Of a stretch of 64,000 nucleotides of DNA, positions 45,304 through 54,077 are shown one piece after another; the first letter of the stretch is position 1, and the number at the start of each line of letters is the position of its first letter. The translations under genes and the position numbers were made by a program. The DNA comes from Rhodobacteraceae bacterium Alg238-R152. Its GTDB lineage: Bacteria; Pseudomonadota; Alphaproteobacteria; Rhodobacterales; Rhodobacteraceae. The DNA is taken from positions 1-64,000 of the forward strand of contig UNRJ01000009.1 of the NCBI GenBank assembly GCA_900537125.1. Direction: 5' to 3'. Below the pieces are notes generated by a model. The model saw only the letters and a list, made by a program, of their open reading frames with translations, was not told where the DNA came from and did not search any database.

Positions 45304-47544
45304 CTATCCCACGCGCGCCCAGCCGTATTGACCACAAAGCGCATGGAAAACGTCGCTTGAACGCTTACCAGTCGCGATGTGTTCAAAGGTGATGTCGACC
45401 CGTAGAAAAGGCCTGGACGTGCGCACTGGCAAAAAGACATCCACCTTATTGGGTCCGCGATCTACCAATCGCGGTGTCACGCGTTGCCCATCTACCAGAA
45501 ACCGCACGTCGTTGTTTAGACGTTCAGTGTTGATGTCGCTTAAGCCAAGATACGCTTCAAGGGGCTGGTTTTCGGGAACAGGAATGTAGAGCTTACAATC
45601 CCGATGACTACGCAGGACCAAAAACCCACATCCGTCGCGCATGTCTCGCCCGTCAAATCCGTCGCCAAAAAATCGGTCTGAACCGTGATAAACAATACCA
45701 TCTGAGGTCGGATGCGGCGTCAGCCGCGCAAGGCTGTCAACGGCATTGGTCTCTTCAAAACAGGTTTGATCGTAAGATGCACCTGCCTGCATTGCGTTTT
45801 GAAACAACTCCGTGGCCAACTCATACAACCGCAAATCATGACGGATCAATGGCTCAATAAAAGGTTTGGCGGCTTCCATTTCCGCATCTGAAATGCTTGA
45901 AGACTGTGTTGCGTTTCGATGGGTAACCTCGGTCGGCGGATACCACCCCATCCGCTGTGCCAGCGCGCGTTGTGTCCCCGCCGTATCTTCCAGCAGGCCG
46001 ACAAGTTCAAAATCCTCCTGCAGCACTTCCATCGCAATGGGCAAAAGCTTTTCCGTATCAACTGGTCCAATGGATCCGTGACCAACCCGCGTCTCTGCCA
46101 CCACCCGCACAAGATGGTTGTCGGTGAATTGCAGCGCAAATTGCGGCAGTGAGTGGATTGCAGCCAAAAACTTGGGAACCGGCCAATCAATACAAGCCTG
46201 GATCACCTTTTTGACCGGAGGCGCATTGTGGGCAAAATCGCATTCAGACAGTCTCTTCCAATCCTTAATTTGCGACCAAAGCCGTGCCTCTGGATCCCGC
46301 AGCATGGTAAACCGAAAGGTCCCCTCCGGAACAAAACGGGCCAGCGGTGCATGGTCATGCAACCCATCGCGGGCTTGCATGATAGAGTGGGCATACCCTT
46401 TGAGCCTTAGACGGTTTCTAATGGGCCGAATGGGTTCGTCCTCGTGCGCGGTGTACGCCTTCAATTGTATTTCACGTTTATTGTCCGGGTAGACAGGAAA
46501 TTGCCCGTCAATCCACCGATTGATTGAGGTGCCGCCACATTTCTTTAGGTGATGAAAATAGAATTTCTGAGGTGCATCCGACTGACTGTTGTGAATTTGC
46601 ATGCAACGATCCTGCAACTGCTTCAAAGGCGCTTGATTTGACAGAACCCGTCGGGAGGAGTGAATGGCTTTGGAATTGTTTAGTTTGGCGAGGCGGTTGA
46701 TCCAAACGTTCGCACGTTTACGGAAAATATGTGATTTCTGACTTTTGAGTGATTTTTTTCGCCAGTACGCTTCGGAGCCCAAAGGCAATCCGACCCTTTC
46801 ACGCCGTTGATTTAACTGTCCCATTTGCTCGTCCAACACATCAGCTGGCAATGCGGCAATAAAATGTAATAGCGGCTTGGCACAGGGACCGGGGCGCATT
46901 TTTTGCATCTCCTCAGGCCAGATCACTGGAAAGGGGTCGGTCATGATGGCAACACCGTGTTGCGCCGCGGTGACGCCAAAGGCCAGCTCGTTGCCGATAT
47001 GGCCCTGTGCACGCCACTGCACTGTCCGCAGTTGATTATACACCTCAAGACTGTGTTTGAAGAACGCCTGTCCCGCATCACGCTGATAGCTGAACATGCC
47101 GGAATGATTGGAAAAGAACACATCAATTTCAAAATGCTTGATAAGCCGATCCACAAGGATGCCGTGATGACGTTTATTGCTCCCCGGCGACACCCAGTTG
47201 CCCATCATGGTCACGGGGCTGCCCCGTGTTTCGTCGATGTAAGTCTGCAAGCTGCTTTGCACTAGAATATCAGCGTCAATAAACATCCCGCGCGCAAAAG
47301 GCGCGTACTCACAAATGAGAAAATTTGACGCAAGCGGATGTACGAGCTCTACATCAGGCGACACAACATGCGCAAAGACCTCACTGTAGTTCGCCTTGGC
47401 AATCTTTGCAGTCTCGGGGTCACACAAGAGGCAAACCGGATCAGCGTGAAAACGCTGTAGCGAAAGCGCCATGTCCACCGCCATTTCCAGGTAGTTCACA
47501 GTCCCGTATGCAGCGGTTACAAAGCCAAAGTCATTTTTTGTCAT
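45304..47544 (-). CDS. Glycosyltransferase-sulfotransferase fusion with C-terminal beta domain
   Basis: 746 residues in three parts. About 1-240: a GT-A glycosyltransferase of GT8 kind (FGFVTAAYGTVNYLEMAVDM at the start, DxD motif in GMFIDADILVQ, and QGHIGNELAFG). About 325-590: a PAPS sulfotransferase (FYFHHLKKCGGTSINRW; FTMLRDPEARLWSQIKDWKRL). About 610-746: a beta domain like that of the 35614 protein (FLVLRSHRDCKLYIPVPENQPLEAYLGL). A single polypeptide may thus add a sugar and sulfate it. The ATG at 47544 has GGAAAAA upstream; the longer frame uses TTG. The fusion is unusual. Confidence 0.8.
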   Translation of the reverse strand: MTKNDFGFVTAAYGTVNYLEMAVDMALSLQRFHADPVCLLCDPETAKIAKANYSEVFAHVVSPDVELVHPLASNFLICEYAPFARGMFIDADILVQSSLQTYIDETRGSPVTMMGNWVSPGSNKRHHGILVDRLIKHFEIDVFFSNHSGMFSYQRDAGQAFFKHSLEVYNQLRTVQWRAQGHIGNELAFGVTAAQHGVAIMTDPFPVIWPEEMQKMRPGPCAKPLLHFIAALPADVLDEQMGQLNQRRERVGLPLGSEAYWRKKSLKSQKSHIFRKRANVWINRLAKLNNSKAIHSSRRVLSNQAPLKQLQDRCMQIHNSQSDAPQKFYFHHLKKCGGTSINRWIDGQFPVYPDNKREIQLKAYTAHEDEPIRPIRNRLRLKGYAHSIMQARDGLHDHAPLARFVPEGTFRFTMLRDPEARLWSQIKDWKRLSECDFAHNAPPVKKVIQACIDWPVPKFLAAIHSLPQFALQFTDNHLVRVVAETRVGHGSIGPVDTEKLLPIAMEVLQEDFELVGLLEDTAGTQRALAQRMGWYPPTEVTHRNATQSSSISDAEMEAAKPFIEPLIRHDLRLYELATELFQNAMQAGASYDQTCFEETNAVDSLARLTPHPTSDGIVYHGSDRFFGDGFDGRDMRDGCGFLVLRSHRDCKLYIPVPENQPLEAYLGLSDINTERLNNDVRFLVDGQRVTPRLVDRGPNKVDVFLPVRTSRPFLRVDITFEHIATGKRSSDVFHALCGQYGWARVG

Positions 47545-47788
47545 GTCGACTTTTTCCGATCCATTGACGTCTTCAAGCTGCAACCCTTGCCTTCGAGGCA
47601 GCGCCTCTCCAAAAACGTAACGCTCTCAATGAGTAAGCGGCGACATGTCTTTGGTCAACTGCGGAGCAAAAGCTCTACCAATTTGCTTTCAACGGGTTAC
47701 AGTCTCGGGCACGGTCTGTGACATCTCGCGAATCCGCAGTTGGACCTCTGCCATCCAATGTGCCGACATAGGGCCGCTATGGGATTAC

Positions 47789-48943
47789 ATGCATAGAATT
47801 CGTATAGTACCGGTCGAGACACACGCTCAGAAAAAGGCATTCCTCAGCTTGCCCTATCGGCTGCATGGCCACCTTTCCACATGTGTTTTGCCCTTGCGCC
47901 AGCAAACACGAGACCTCCTGAACGTCCGTAAACATCCCTTTTTTCATCATGCGGACATGAAATTGTTTCTGGCCGAAAAGGCAGGCAAGGTTGTGGGAAG
48001 AGTGGCTGTTTTCCGCGACGATCACCACAATGAAAGCTATCAGGAAAACGTTGTACACTTCGGTTTCTTCGAGAGCGAAGACGACCCGGAGATAGGAACC
48101 GCACTGTTTGAGGCTGCAAACACCTACGCGGCCTCTCAAGGTGCTGCCTACATACGAGGCCCCTTTAACCACTCAGTTCATGAAGAAACCGGACTTCAAA
48201 TTACTGGGTTTGATGAACAGAACTTCATCATGATACCTGGCAATCCACCCTATTACCCCGCGCTCATCGAGGCAGCAGGATTTCAAAAATGTGTCGACCT
48301 GCATTGCTATCGATTGGAGTTGCGCCGCTTCAGCGACAAGGTTGTTCGTCTGGCCGAGCGAGTTGAAGAGCGGTTGGGAGTACGGGTTCGCGCGGTATCC
48401 AAGGCCACACTTGAAACAGATATTGAAGCGATCACGGACATTTATAATCAGGAATGGTCCGCACACTGGCCGTGGACACGCATTCCTCAGCAGGAGATGG
48501 ATCTGCTGGTTAAAAACCTGCTCCTGATTGTCGATTTGCGCGGCGCGCTCATCATTGAAGATACCGAAGACAATATCGTTGGATTTTCTCTGGCAGTGCC
48601 CAATATCAACCGACCATTGGCAGAGAACCGGTCTGGTAGGTTGTTAAGTTTGACTACGTTGAAACTGCTCTGGCGCTTAAAGCGTGGCCATCTGGATGAA
48701 TATCGCGTCCTAGTGATGGGGGTGCGAAAAAAGTGGCAAAACAAAGGGGTCGACATGGTCTTGCACTACCATTTGCAAGCCACCGGCATGCAAAACGGGG
48801 TCAAAACCGTGGAGTTGAGCCAGGTTCTGGAAACCAACACCGCCATGATGAGTGTTGCAAATCAGGTTGGCGCCCGCATTGCCATGACCCATCGGATTTA
48901 CGAGAAACCCGTGGTTCTTGATGAGCCCGTGACATTTTGTTGA
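47789..48943 (+). CDS. GNAT-like N-acetyltransferase-family protein
   Basis: 384 residues. The N-terminal part is GNAT-like (MKLFLAEKAGKVVGRVAVFRDD; IGTALFEAANTYAASQGAAYIRGPFNHS) and the C-terminal part repeats the fold (VLVMGVRKKWQNKGVDMVLHYHL; VELSQVLETNTAMMSVANQVGAR). The ATG at 47789 gives MHRIRIVPVETHAQKKAF, the usual N-terminus of this family of proteins, and the upstream 48 codons are discarded. Acyl decoration of the glycan is possible, but members also occur outside such clusters. Confidence 0.7.
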   Translation: MHRIRIVPVETHAQKKAFLSLPYRLHGHLSTCVLPLRQQTRDLLNVRKHPFFHHADMKLFLAEKAGKVVGRVAVFRDDHHNESYQENVVHFGFFESEDDPEIGTALFEAANTYAASQGAAYIRGPFNHSVHEETGLQITGFDEQNFIMIPGNPPYYPALIEAAGFQKCVDLHCYRLELRRFSDKVVRLAERVEERLGVRVRAVSKATLETDIEAITDIYNQEWSAHWPWTRIPQQEMDLLVKNLLLIVDLRGALIIEDTEDNIVGFSLAVPNINRPLAENRSGRLLSLTTLKLLWRLKRGHLDEYRVLVMGVRKKWQNKGVDMVLHYHLQATGMQNGVKTVELSQVLETNTAMMSVANQVGARIAMTHRIYEKPVVLDEPVTFC

Positions 48944-49119
48944 TGCTTGCGTGCCTGTGTTTTGGAAAACCGCCTTCCTGAGCCCAACACGAAGCTCCAA
49001 AGCTTTAATGATATCCAATGGTTGAGTTACAGATCATCAGGTGGCAGTATCCGAATTGGTGGCGGTACTGGTAACGATATCAGTGGAAGCTGCGGCGAAC
49101 ATCTTTCTCTTTTGGCGCT

Positions 49120-50613
49120 TTGGAGATCAGACACTTGACCTTTTTGTTTGTCGTTGTCGCTTGTGGTATTGCCCTATTTGGCGTCTACGAGCTTCAAATG
49201 ATCATGCGCTTTTGGCGCCAGAAACGCGCGCGACGAGACATCGCCCCCGCTGATAGGCCGACTTCCAGTCCCGAATGTCTACCAGCAGTACTGGTTCAAC
49301 TGCCGATTTACAACGAACGAGAGGTGGTTGCACAGCTCCTGCACCATGTTGCGTCACTGGACTATCCGCCTGACCTGTTGACAGTTCAGGTGCTAGATGA
49401 TTCCACCGACGACACACCGCAGGCTGTCGCCCAAGCAATAGCTGACCTTCCGGAAGAAAAATCTGGCATATTTCATCACATACGCCGCGGCACTCGGGAC
49501 GGGTTTAAGGCGGGTGCCTTGGCACATGGGATGGCGCTTGATGAAAGTGAATTCATCGCCATTTTTGATGCCGATTTTACGCCCCCACCCGATTTTTTGC
49601 GACGCGCCGTCCGCCAAGGTGGCGCCTTTGATGATCCGACGGTAGCCTTTGTTCAAGGGCGATGGACTTACTACAATTCCACTCGATCCTTGTTTGCGAA
49701 AGTACAATCTGTCTTGATTGACCGGCATTTTCTGATCCAAAAACCCTACCAGGTTAGGTCGGGCAACGACATTACGTTCAATGGGTCTGCGGGATTGTGG
49801 CGACGCAGCGCTATCGAATTGGCTGGTGGCTGGTCAGGACGCACCATTTGTGAAGATTTGGACCTGACCTACCGGTGCGTGATGCTTGGGAACAAAGGCG
49901 CATATGATCCAGAACTTGAGTGCCCCAACGAAATTCCCTCTGATATTCTTGCCTTCAAATTACAACAACGCCGTTGGGCCAAAGGCACAGCGCAAAATAT
50001 GGTCAACCTGCTGCCAAGCATCGTCCGCTTTGGCTCCAGCGAACGTCGCTTGAACAATATTTTTGCGATCTCGGGCTATTTGGTGCACCCGCTTTTACTG
50101 ATATACACAGTGGTCTGGCCAATTTTGGTGCTTGGTGGTGTCGATATCCGATTGCTTTGGTCCTGCCAGATTGCTTTGATCCTAGGCAACTTCGTGGCGG
50201 CCACCGGGTTTGCGTCTACCTATATCGAACGCAGTCACCGTCCGGTGCTGGCAAATGCCGTTTTGGAAGTCCTGTTTGCTATGGCGCTGGGAATTTCTCT
50301 CATGGTCAACAACTCCATTGCCTTTGTCACTGGTTTGTTTCTGCGAGGAGGCGTTTTTGATCGCACCCCAAAAGTTGGCATAGGCAATGCTGGAACCGTG
50401 GAAAAACGGTCTAAATTGCACTGGTCAGTATTGCCTGAATTGCTACTCGGCATCTATGCCACCAGCGCCTCATTGGTCATGTTTGCACAAGGGTTTTTCA
50501 TGGAAGCCCAGCAAACTTTGCTCTTTGGATTACTGATGCTTGCCGTGGTTCTTTTGCAGTTTATGAGCGTACGCGTATCGCAGAACTCACTCAGCCCAGT
50601 TGATGTGCCCTAA
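49120..50613 (+). CDS. Membrane glycosyltransferase family 2, cellulose-synthase-like
   Basis: About 497 residues: one N-terminal membrane segment, a GT2 domain with VLVQLPIYNEREVVAQLL, VLDDSTDDT, FDADFTPPPDFL, ICEDLDLTYRC and the processive box KLQQRRWAKG, then four or five C-terminal membrane segments. D, DxD, ED and QxxRW are all intact, so it is a processive polymerising or lipid-linked transferase. No ATG is near the expected start; TTG 49120 or 49135 must be used. An overlapping other-frame stretch (49041-49140) reads like a membrane segment and raises the possibility of a frameshift there. Confidence 0.85.
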   Translation: MEIRHLTFLFVVVACGIALFGVYELQMIMRFWRQKRARRDIAPADRPTSSPECLPAVLVQLPIYNEREVVAQLLHHVASLDYPPDLLTVQVLDDSTDDTPQAVAQAIADLPEEKSGIFHHIRRGTRDGFKAGALAHGMALDESEFIAIFDADFTPPPDFLRRAVRQGGAFDDPTVAFVQGRWTYYNSTRSLFAKVQSVLIDRHFLIQKPYQVRSGNDITFNGSAGLWRRSAIELAGGWSGRTICEDLDLTYRCVMLGNKGAYDPELECPNEIPSDILAFKLQQRRWAKGTAQNMVNLLPSIVRFGSSERRLNNIFAISGYLVHPLLLIYTVVWPILVLGGVDIRLLWSCQIALILGNFVAATGFASTYIERSHRPVLANAVLEVLFAMALGISLMVNNSIAFVTGLFLRGGVFDRTPKVGIGNAGTVEKRSKLHWSVLPELLLGIYATSASLVMFAQGFFMEAQQTLLFGLLMLAVVLLQFMSVRVSQNSLSPVDVP

Positions 50614-50623
50614 ACTCTGACAG

Positions 50624-50644
50624 CAGCCCCCTTTTGAGGGGCTG
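50624..50644 (+). terminator. Hairpin after the GT2 gene
   Basis: CAGCCCC and GGGGCTG pair around a 7-base loop, 11 bases after the glycosyltransferase stop. There is no T-run after it, so it is a weak terminator candidate at the end of the glycan island. Confidence 0.4.
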
Positions 50645-50739
50645 TGCCCTTAGCACCCTTCGGGTCCGTACACCCGTTTGCATGTGAATTTGCCCGGCCG
50701 CTTTTGTGTGCTGGTGTCACTCCCCATCGCAGGAAACTT

Positions 50740-51501
50740 CTATAGCTTCGGATCTGGGTTCACTGTGAAGCCATCCACGGCAATCACCTGCCCGCTCACC
50801 AGCCGCGCCTTGTCGCTGCACAAAAACGCCGCCATCTCGGCCACATCGCGCCCTTCCACAAACGATCCCAGCGCTGTGCCCGAGGCATAGCCCTCATACA
50901 CCGCATCCCGCGTCATGCCTTTGGCCTCTGCCTCACGTTCCAGCACCCCTTCCATGCGGGGACCTTCCACCGCGCCCGGACAAATCACATTAGCCCGCAC
51001 ACCATAGGGACCTAACTCCATCGCCAGCGTTTTGGTCAGGCCAATCACGGCCCATTTCGCCGCCGCATAGGGCGCGCGGTAAGGATAACCATATTGCCCG
51101 GCCGTCGACGAAGTCACCACAATCGCCCCCTGCCCCGCCGCCTTCATCATCGGTGCCGCATATTTGGCCGCTAAAAACGCCCCCTCCAGATTGACCGCCA
51201 CACAGGCTTGCCAATCTTGCAGATTTATATCCTCCACCGCAGCAGTCGGCCCGGCCACACCGGCATTTGCGCAAAGCGCATCCAGCCCGCCCCAAGCGTC
51301 GCTAATCTCGGAAAACAGGACAGACACGGCCCCTTCGTTTGTCACATCCAGCTGCGTTGTGCGCCATGCCTCCGGAACGTCGGCCAAAGCCGCTCCGTCC
51401 ACATCCGCAACCCAAACCTGCCAGCCATCGCGATCAAACGCCTCCGCCATGGCACGCCCAACGCCGGACGCGCCCGCAGTGATCAGAACCCGACCGCTCA
51501 C
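50740..51501 (-). CDS. SDR family oxidoreductase of the carnitine cluster
   Basis: 253-residue SDR with the TAGASGVG nucleotide motif, CANAGVAGP, VTSSTAGQYGYP and catalytic YAAAKWAV. The C-terminus SGQVIAVDGFTVNP fits 3-hydroxybutyrate-dehydrogenase-like SDRs. Its start overlaps the stop of the carnitine dehydrogenase gene by four bases. A role on acetoacetate, which the carnitine pathway releases, is plausible but not shown. Confidence 0.8.
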   Translation of the reverse strand: MSGRVLITAGASGVGRAMAEAFDRDGWQVWVADVDGAALADVPEAWRTTQLDVTNEGAVSVLFSEISDAWGGLDALCANAGVAGPTAAVEDINLQDWQACVAVNLEGAFLAAKYAAPMMKAAGQGAIVVTSSTAGQYGYPYRAPYAAAKWAVIGLTKTLAMELGPYGVRANVICPGAVEGPRMEGVLEREAEAKGMTRDAVYEGYASGTALGSFVEGRDVAEMAAFLCSDKARLVSGQVIAVDGFTVNPDPKL

Positions 51502-52970
51502 CGTGGCTGCCCCACGTAACGGCCCAACCCTTCCGGCGCGGGCAAACCCGCCTGTGCTTCGCTGATCATCTGCAGATTAGCGGCAATCTCCGGACTAAAC
51601 GGTGCAGGCCTGCGCGTCTCAAGGCTCACGTGGATCAGGATATGCTCTCCCGTGGCTAGCAGTTTTTCACCCGCATACATCTCATGCCAGAGATGCATCT
51701 TCTTGCCCTCCGCCATCAGCACCCGCGTGCGAACCTCAATCACCGAACCCAGATGGGTCTCATCAATATGCCGGATATGGGTCTCTGCGGTGAAGAAGCT
51801 GCCACCGGTCGCGATGTAGTCCTGATCACAGCCAATGATCTCCATCAGCCGGTCGCTGGCATCAGCAAACGCCTGCAGGTAGCGGCTTTCGGTCATATGC
51901 CCATTGTAGTCCAGCCAGTCCACCGGTACCGCGCGGCGCTGGGTGACGATGGGCTGCGTCGGGTTGGCTATGTCGCTGGCCCTTCGCACCATACCAGCCG
52001 CCGCTGAGAGCTTGACGTCGTGCTGGTTGAGCACCGCGCCAGATGCAAAATCCTGCGCCTTCAACGCCCGCATCATCGACACAAGGTTGTTGTCCCGTAT
52101 CCGCTCCATCTCCCGAATGCTCATATGGCCCGACTGCGCATCACTCTGCCCGGCTATCAAATCCACCAACTCGTCGGTGAACTCCGGCACATCCATCAAC
52201 TTAGTCCAGGGCCATTCCAAGCATGGCCCAAACTGCGCCATGAAATGCTTCATGCCCGCTTCGCCGCCCGCCACACGATAGGTGTCAAACAGCCCCATCT
52301 GCGCCCAACGGATGCCAAAGCCCATGCGGATGGCTTCATCAATCTCTTCCGTGGTCGCAATACCGTCTTTCACCAGCCAAAGCGCCTCGCGCCACACCGC
52401 CTCAAGGAAGCGATCCGCAATATGGGCATCAATCTCTTTGCGCACATGTAATGGGAACATCCCCACACCTTTGAGCGTCTCTTTGGCGCGTTCGATCAAT
52501 TCCGGTGGGTTCTTCTCAGTCGGAACCAACTCCACCAAGGGCATCAGGTAAACCGGATTAAACGGATGTGTCACCACGATCTGCTCGGGACGCGTCGCGC
52601 AGCCCTGCAACTCGCTGGGCTTAAACCCGCTAGTCGAACTGCCCAGAATGGCCTCAGGCTCACAATGCTCCTGCAACGTCTGATAGACCTTGCGCTTGAG
52701 TTCCAACCGCTCCGGCACGCTCTCCTGAATCCAGCTTGCCCCCGCAACCGCCTCCGACATGGTCTCGTGAAAACTCAGCGTGCCTTCAGCGGGCAAAGCC
52801 GTATCGCTCAATCCCGGCAAAGACACCCGCGCATTGGCAATCACCTCGCCAATTTTGCGTTCCGCCTCCGGGTCCGGGTCAAACACCCGCACATCCCAGC
52901 CATTGAGCAAAAACCGCGCGGCCCATCCGCCGCCAATCACCCCACCGCCAATAATCGCTGCCGTTGCCAT
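51498..52970 (-). CDS. lcdH: Bifunctional L-carnitine dehydrogenase/betainyl-CoA thioesterase
   Basis: 490 residues. The N-terminal domain is 3-hydroxyacyl-dehydrogenase-like (AIIGGGVIGGGWAARFLLNG; QESVPERLELK; VVTHPFNPVYLMPLVELVP; a typical helical domain to about 320). From about 340 a hot-dog thioesterase follows (RRAVPVDWLDYNGHMTESRY; HLWHEMYAGEKLLATGEH). This fusion is the known form of L-carnitine dehydrogenase with betainyl-CoA thioesterase in alphaproteobacteria. It oxidises carnitine to 3-dehydrocarnitine and releases betaine from betainyl-CoA, the product of the BKACE enzyme at 54078. Confidence 0.9.
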   Translation of the reverse strand: MATAAIIGGGVIGGGWAARFLLNGWDVRVFDPDPEAERKIGEVIANARVSLPGLSDTALPAEGTLSFHETMSEAVAGASWIQESVPERLELKRKVYQTLQEHCEPEAILGSSTSGFKPSELQGCATRPEQIVVTHPFNPVYLMPLVELVPTEKNPPELIERAKETLKGVGMFPLHVRKEIDAHIADRFLEAVWREALWLVKDGIATTEEIDEAIRMGFGIRWAQMGLFDTYRVAGGEAGMKHFMAQFGPCLEWPWTKLMDVPEFTDELVDLIAGQSDAQSGHMSIREMERIRDNNLVSMMRALKAQDFASGAVLNQHDVKLSAAAGMVRRASDIANPTQPIVTQRRAVPVDWLDYNGHMTESRYLQAFADASDRLMEIIGCDQDYIATGGSFFTAETHIRHIDETHLGSVIEVRTRVLMAEGKKMHLWHEMYAGEKLLATGEHILIHVSLETRRPAPFSPEIAANLQMISEAQAGLPAPEGLGRYVGQPR

Positions 52971-52972
52971 GC

Positions 52973-53344
52973 TTAGTTCTTTCCTTCTTCACAGCGCACC
53001 AGATTTGCGGTCACGCCATTGTCATTCAAAATCAAAAGCCGGTCCTGCGGCGTCACCAGAAAAATCTGAGTTTCGCTGTAGTCATACCCCGCATCCAAAC
53101 AATCCGTGGTCAACGCCCAGCTGTTGGCCATGCCGGTCGGCTGGACCGTGCGAATGTCACAGCTCCACTCGATGCCAAAGAACCCGTCGCGCCCGTACCA
53201 GATGGGTGTCTCTTCCCCCACATCCCCAGCGCGTGTGCACCAAGACGCATTGCCGGTCCAATAGCCTTCCCAGAGCTCGCGCTCCTCCGCCGCCAAAGGT
53301 GTCACCATCAAGGCTAAAGCCGCCAATCCAAACTTCCACATCAT
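52973..53344 (-). CDS. Exported protein of unknown function, about 123 residues
   Basis: Short protein starting with a signal peptide (MMWKFGLAALALMVTPLAAEE). The mature part has three cysteines spaced WCTRAG, WSCDIRT and TDCLDAG plus a C-terminal RCEEG, so disulfides are likely. The start has GGGAAGAGG directly upstream; either of two adjacent ATGs is possible. It ends two bases before the carnitine dehydrogenase start, on the same strand. Function unknown and possibly unrelated to carnitine. Confidence 0.65.
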   Translation of the reverse strand: MMWKFGLAALALMVTPLAAEERELWEGYWTGNASWCTRAGDVGEETPIWYGRDGFFGIEWSCDIRTVQPTGMANSWALTTDCLDAGYDYSETQIFLVTPQDRLLILNDNGVTANLVRCEEGKN

Positions 53345-53421
53345 CCTCTTCCCTTTCCGCAGGAAACGGGTCGCCGCGCGCCCACTCCGCATCATAGCGT
53401 CCTCTCAAAAGGAGAGCTTAC

Positions 53422-53889
53422 ATGACCATCCAGTTTCACCCACTGCCCGCCGATCACATTGACGCCATCCGAATCGGTCGCATTGATGCCTACGGAAACA
53501 CTGTTGAGGTCGCGATCAGTGACGGAGACGGCATCCCTTGCCGATCCTGTCTGAAAGTCACGCCCAAAGGCATGCCCTTCCTGATCCTCGCGCATCGCCC
53601 GTTTGAGGGGCAAAACGCCTACACCGAAACCGGCCCGATCTTTCTGTGCGAAGATTGCGCGGGCACAACGCCCTCCAACGCCCTGCCCGACATCCTGACC
53701 GCACCGACCTACATCGTGCGTGGCTATTCGGCCGACGAGCGCATTGTCTACGGCACGGGCCAGGTGACCCCAACCGCCGACATTGCCCGTTATGCGGAAA
53801 GCTTGCTTGCCCGCGACGACATTGCCTTCGTTGATGTGCGCAGCGCGTCCAACAATTGCTTTTTGTGTCGGGTTAAGCCTGCAGAATGA
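53422..53889 (+). CDS. DUF1203 family protein
   Basis: 155-residue DUF1203 protein with PCRSCLKVTPKGMPFLILAHRPF, GPIFLCEDC and a C-terminal FVDVRSASNNCFLCRV. Cysteine pairs suggest metal binding or redox, but no role is established for the family. It stands alone on the plus strand inside the carnitine cluster, divergent from the exported protein gene. Confidence 0.8.
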   Translation: MTIQFHPLPADHIDAIRIGRIDAYGNTVEVAISDGDGIPCRSCLKVTPKGMPFLILAHRPFEGQNAYTETGPIFLCEDCAGTTPSNALPDILTAPTYIVRGYSADERIVYGTGQVTPTADIARYAESLLARDDIAFVDVRSASNNCFLCRVKPAE

Positions 53890-54077
53890 TCCAACAGCTT
53901 TCTTAACGCGCAACACGGGTTGCGGGGGGCGATTTTTCGCACCTCCGCAAAACAGTCGCGATACAGACAACATACCGACGTGTTGCGCCCATCTGTCCAA
54001 ACACCCCAAACCGCCAAATCCAAAGCTACCGCCCGCAGCTGTTGCGCACCTTGCAGCAGGCAGGGCGGCGCCCCCGG

